Source: Clostridia bacterium
GTDB lineage: Bacteria > Bacillota > Clostridia > Oscillospirales > Acutalibacteraceae
Direction: 5' to 3'
Length of the DNA stretch: 64,000 nt
Assembly: GCA_017537245.1 (NCBI GenBank)
Contig: JAFYLD010000051.1
Location: 45,133 to 109,132 of the forward strand
Shown here: piece by piece, positions 61,653 through 64,000 of the stretch
Layout: every line of letters starts with the position of its first letter
Position numbering within the stretch: position 1 is the first letter of the stretch
Notes under the pieces: generated by a model
The model's database searches: none
Told to the model about the DNA's origin: nothing
Seen by the model: only the letters and a program-made list of their open reading frames with translations
Position numbers and translations under genes: made by a program

Positions 61653-62711
61653 ATGAGTAATCGTGGCGCTACAATACGCTTTTGCACATCAATAATTGTT
61701 GTAGCGCTGTTTTTGACCTACTCAAGCATAAAGGGATTAAACTATATACCAAGCGATACCATCACGCAAACTATGGCGCCAATAATCGTTACGCGTCCTG
61801 AGTTACAAGATAGTAGCGCCGCCCAAAACGTGAGTTCGCAAAGCACTGTTACACAAAACAGTAATAGCAGCGCCACAAGTTCAAATTCTGCCTCGTCGAT
61901 AACCGTATCGGCAAGTGGTGCAGTTCAAGGCACAGTGATAGAAAAATTTATTTCTCCCTACACCGCCAATACCTCTTACAATAACGTTTATCTAAAAAAC
62001 AACACCGATTTAAACATAAATTTAAAAGATTTTGTAAATGGTAAAATCGGTATTGATATAGAAAAAAACGGCAAACCGCAGGTGCTTATTCTTCATACCC
62101 ACGCGACCGAAAGTTATCTTTTGCATAGCGAAACCTACTACACCGAAAAAGATACTTCACGCAACACAAACAACGCGTATAATATGGTGGCTTTGGGCAA
62201 AATAATTTCCGACAGGCTAAACGCGGCGGGCATAGTTACGTTGCACGATACGACGCAGCACGATAACCCCTCGTATAGCGAGAGTTACACTCGCTCGGCG
62301 CAAACGATAAACAGCTATCTTAAAAAATACCCCAGCATTAAAGTAGTAATCGACCTGCACCGCGACGCGCTTAGTGAAAACGATACCGACAAGGTGAAAC
62401 TAACCACCGAAATAGGCGGTAAAAAAGCGGCTCAGGTAATGCTGGTAATGGGGTCTCAAAGCGGTAACGTTACAAATTTTCCCAACTGGAAAGAAAACCT
62501 TAAACTCGCGACAAAACTGCAACAAACCATAGAGGTTATGTACCCCTCGCTTGCAAGATCGATTCACTTTATGTCAAAAAACTATAACGAAAGCCTGTCA
62601 ACAGGCTCAATGCTAATAGAAATAGGTACCGACGGCAATACTTTTGACGAGGCAAAATACTCGGCAGAGCTTGTAAGTAATGCGCTAATTAATCTACTTA
62701 ATACTTTGTAA
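61653..62711 (+). CDS. spoIIP: stage II sporulation protein P
   Basis: 352 residues. N-terminal helix (about 13-31), a Ser/Asn/Thr/Gln-rich linker (50-95), then the amidase domain: VLILHTHATESYL (zinc His and Glu), VVIDLHRDALSEND (second zinc His), MLIEIGTDGNTFDEA. It is one of the peptidoglycan hydrolases of the DMP complex driving engulfment. GGTGAT precedes the ATG. Confidence 0.95.
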   Translation: MSNRGATIRFCTSIIVVALFLTYSSIKGLNYIPSDTITQTMAPIIVTRPELQDSSAAQNVSSQSTVTQNSNSSATSSNSASSITVSASGAVQGTVIEKFISPYTANTSYNNVYLKNNTDLNINLKDFVNGKIGIDIEKNGKPQVLILHTHATESYLLHSETYYTEKDTSRNTNNAYNMVALGKIISDRLNAAGIVTLHDTTQHDNPSYSESYTRSAQTINSYLKKYPSIKVVIDLHRDALSENDTDKVKLTTEIGGKKAAQVMLVMGSQSGNVTNFPNWKENLKLATKLQQTIEVMYPSLARSIHFMSKNYNESLSTGSMLIEIGTDGNTFDEAKYSAELVSNALINLLNTL

Positions 62712-62733
62712 AAAATCTTAAAGGAATTAAAAA

Positions 62734-62925
62734 ATGAAAAGACAAACAAAAACCTTTTTTAGATCGTTTTATTTAACACTTGTAATTTTGTTATGCATCA
62801 GCATCGGCTGGATCGGAATTACTACCGCTTGGGAAAATATTGTGCAGGTTGCTTTTGGCCGATACGATAAAGCGGTAGAAATTACTGACGATACAATTAG
62901 AATACTTGATTTTACAATAAAATAA
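62734..62925 (+). CDS. small single-helix membrane protein downstream of spoIIP
   Basis: 63 residues with AAAGGAATT as ribosome site, 22 bases after spoIIP. A basic N-terminus (KRQTKTFFRSF), one helix (about 11-32) and a short outer tail with AWENIVQVAFGRYDKA. No family recognised; co-transcription with spoIIP makes a sporulation role plausible. A terminator follows immediately. Confidence 0.7.
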   Translation: MKRQTKTFFRSFYLTLVILLCISIGWIGITTAWENIVQVAFGRYDKAVEITDDTIRILDFTIK

Positions 62926-62960
62926 GCCATCGCAAAAAGCGATGGCTTTAGTCTTTTTAT
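62924..62960. terminator. terminator after the spoIIP unit
   Basis: 10-bp stem AAGCCATCGC / GCGATGGCTT with AAAAA loop, then TAGTCTTTTTATT. It overlaps the end of the convergent YesL-like gene. Confidence 0.85.
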
Positions 62961-63778
62961 TCCCAGTGGAGTGGTTCTTCCTCATCGTCGTCTTCTTCGG
63001 GAACTTCTAGTCCCAAATCGCGACGCTTTTCAATATCTGCGTCTGGGTGCTCTGCATAGTATGGGTCGATAATATACTTTTTAATACTACCAAAGGTAAA
63101 GTACTGAATCATTAAGAATCTAAACGCAGGTAGTGTCGCGATAGCTACGATAGTTTCTAACAAAAATACTCTTAAATCGCCGCCTGCAAGCAATAGCACA
63201 CCAACGTAAACCGCATAGGTTGCAAGCAAACATATACCGCAAAGTAAGTTACGCCAAAGGTTTACAAACACAAACTTTAAGCTGTTTTTGTAAAGCATTT
63301 TTAGGCTAAAACCAAAAGTTATCATAAGGGTATAGATGTAGAAATTCATCATTAAGAATATAAACAAGAAAGTTATACTAAGTACAAAACCCGCAAACGA
63401 CAACGTACTTCCACTTGCCACATATTCGTTATCATAAAATCTGATTGCAAAAATCAAAACGTATAAAACAACACTGTTTATAATACCTACCGCCAAAGCC
63501 TGCTTCCAATTTTTGCGTATGGTAGAGAAAAAGTCGCTAAGACCAAACGAGTGCTTATCGCGAGCGATATTACGGGTAACGTTTGTAAGACCCGCAAAAG
63601 CAAAACCGTGAGTTAAAATAGGTAACGACATAACAACAAGCGCAATATTCAAAGAGAAAAACTTAAAAAAGTTGCGGAAAAAAGTTTCAAAAAATGCAAA
63701 AAATGCTTTCTTTTTAGGCGCATCTTTACTAATACCGGGACCTTCTTTAGTAAAGTCCAAAAAACCAAAAAATCCCAT
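62957..63778 (-). CDS. YesL/DUF624-like membrane protein
   Basis: 273 residues. After a Phe-rich amphipathic start (FFAFFETFFRNFFKFFSLN) come five to six helices, with SFGLSDFFSTIRKNWKQALAVG between helices as in YesL proteins, and an acidic C-terminal tail (VPEEDDDEEEPLHWE). YesL proteins often stand with sugar ABC transporter permeases, and function is unknown. It begins three bases after the stop of the preceding partial gene, so the two are one unit. The terminus is cut by the spoIIP-unit terminator. Confidence 0.8.
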   Translation of the reverse strand: MGFFGFLDFTKEGPGISKDAPKKKAFFAFFETFFRNFFKFFSLNIALVVMSLPILTHGFAFAGLTNVTRNIARDKHSFGLSDFFSTIRKNWKQALAVGIINSVVLYVLIFAIRFYDNEYVASGSTLSFAGFVLSITFLFIFLMMNFYIYTLMITFGFSLKMLYKNSLKFVFVNLWRNLLCGICLLATYAVYVGVLLLAGGDLRVFLLETIVAIATLPAFRFLMIQYFTFGSIKKYIIDPYYAEHPDADIEKRRDLGLEVPEEDDDEEEPLHWE

Positions 63779-63781
63779 TTT

Positions 63782-64000
63782 TTACTTCTCCTTCTTTTGA
63801 TACATAATCTTTTCACTAAGATTAATTTCTTTAAAGCCTATCATGTAAGCTATACCGCAAACCATAGGCACTATAAACTGAACCAAGAACAACAATACGT
63901 ACTGTGCTGCATTGAGTTCTGAAATAGTAATTTTATCAGAACAACCGCCTATTAAGTAAATAATCGGTTGTATAAAACTATTAAGGTAACTATATAACGT
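63782..64000 (-). CDS. membrane protein, C-terminal 72 residues only
   Basis: The frame is open to the window edge; the N-terminus is outside. Visible are two hydrophobic segments (YLNSFIQPIIYLIGGC and YVLLFLVQFIVPMVCGIAYM) and a polar tail ending EKIMYQKKEK. AAGAAGGAG in its last codons serves as the ribosome site of the YesL-like gene. The family cannot be named from this part; a further permease or DUF membrane protein is possible. Confidence 0.6.
   Translation of the reverse strand, partial: TLYSYLNSFIQPIIYLIGGCSDKITISELNAAQYVLLFLVQFIVPMVCGIAYMIGFKEINLSEKIMYQKKEK

Overview
The window looks like chromosomal DNA from a spore-forming, Gram-positive member of the Clostridia, probably a gut-type lineage. 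The evidence is the sporulation genes gpr and spoIIP, AddA/AddB instead of RecBCD, ThyX instead of ThyA, an ABC sugar-type transporter, and many secreted proteins with lipoprotein or cell-wall anchors. The genus cannot be named from the sequence alone. The DNA is AT-leaning, gene dense and organised in compact operons with strong hairpin terminators.

Layout. 1-3.3 kb: the 3' part of a GH2 beta-mannosidase-like gene and a HAD phosphatase. 3.3-4.6 kb: a membrane-bound LuxR-type regulator and a repeat-rich divergent control region. 4.6-11 kb: three large surface proteins (Ig-like/InlB/pilin-like repeats and a transglutaminase-like protein). 11-14.1 kb: a flavodoxin-type reductase and a second GH2 enzyme. 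14.2-20.3 kb: secreted nucleic-acid enzymes (barnase-like RNase lipoprotein, endonuclease I family nuclease, 5'-nucleotidase lipoprotein), interrupted by a tRNA-Trp/tRNA-CAT pair with scars of tRNA-Trp 3' ends. 20.4-32.3 kb: a HAD-nucleotidase/guanylate-kinase-like fusion, an RDD protein, an ABC transporter operon that also encodes an SNase lipoprotein and an OB-fold lipoprotein, and a wall-anchored OB-fold protein. 32.3-38.7 kb: an eight-gene nucleoside salvage operon deoC-deoD-deoB-cdd-udp-DHH-DHH-surE. 38.8-39.0 kb: a gapless row of seven hairpins. 39.1-41.9 kb: a GH127-like glycosidase and a membrane protein. 42-49.3 kb: addB-addA-ybaK-like. 49.4-57.7 kb: housekeeping genes (UPF0340, AbrB-like, ung, histidine phosphatase, hemW, pduL, U32 peptidase, mltG, DJ-1, tmk, thyX). 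57.9-64 kb: PRPP-synthetase-like, gpr, an ECF sigma/membrane partner pair, spoIIP, a YesL-like protein and a partial membrane protein.

The most interesting reading is that 14.2-38.7 kb forms one functional neighbourhood for eating nucleic acids: extracellular RNase, DNases and 5'-nucleotidase would produce nucleosides or small oligonucleotides; an ABC importer is co-transcribed with a nuclease; NrnA-like DHH enzymes and SurE would finish intracellular fragments and nucleotides; phosphorylases, a deaminase, DeoB and DeoC would route bases to salvage and (deoxy)ribose to central carbon. Individual enzyme families are recognised from motifs; the pathway linking them is inference. Bacillus subtilis YhcR carries OB-folds, SNase and 5'-nucleotidase domains in one wall protein, and here the same domains appear as separate neighbouring proteins.
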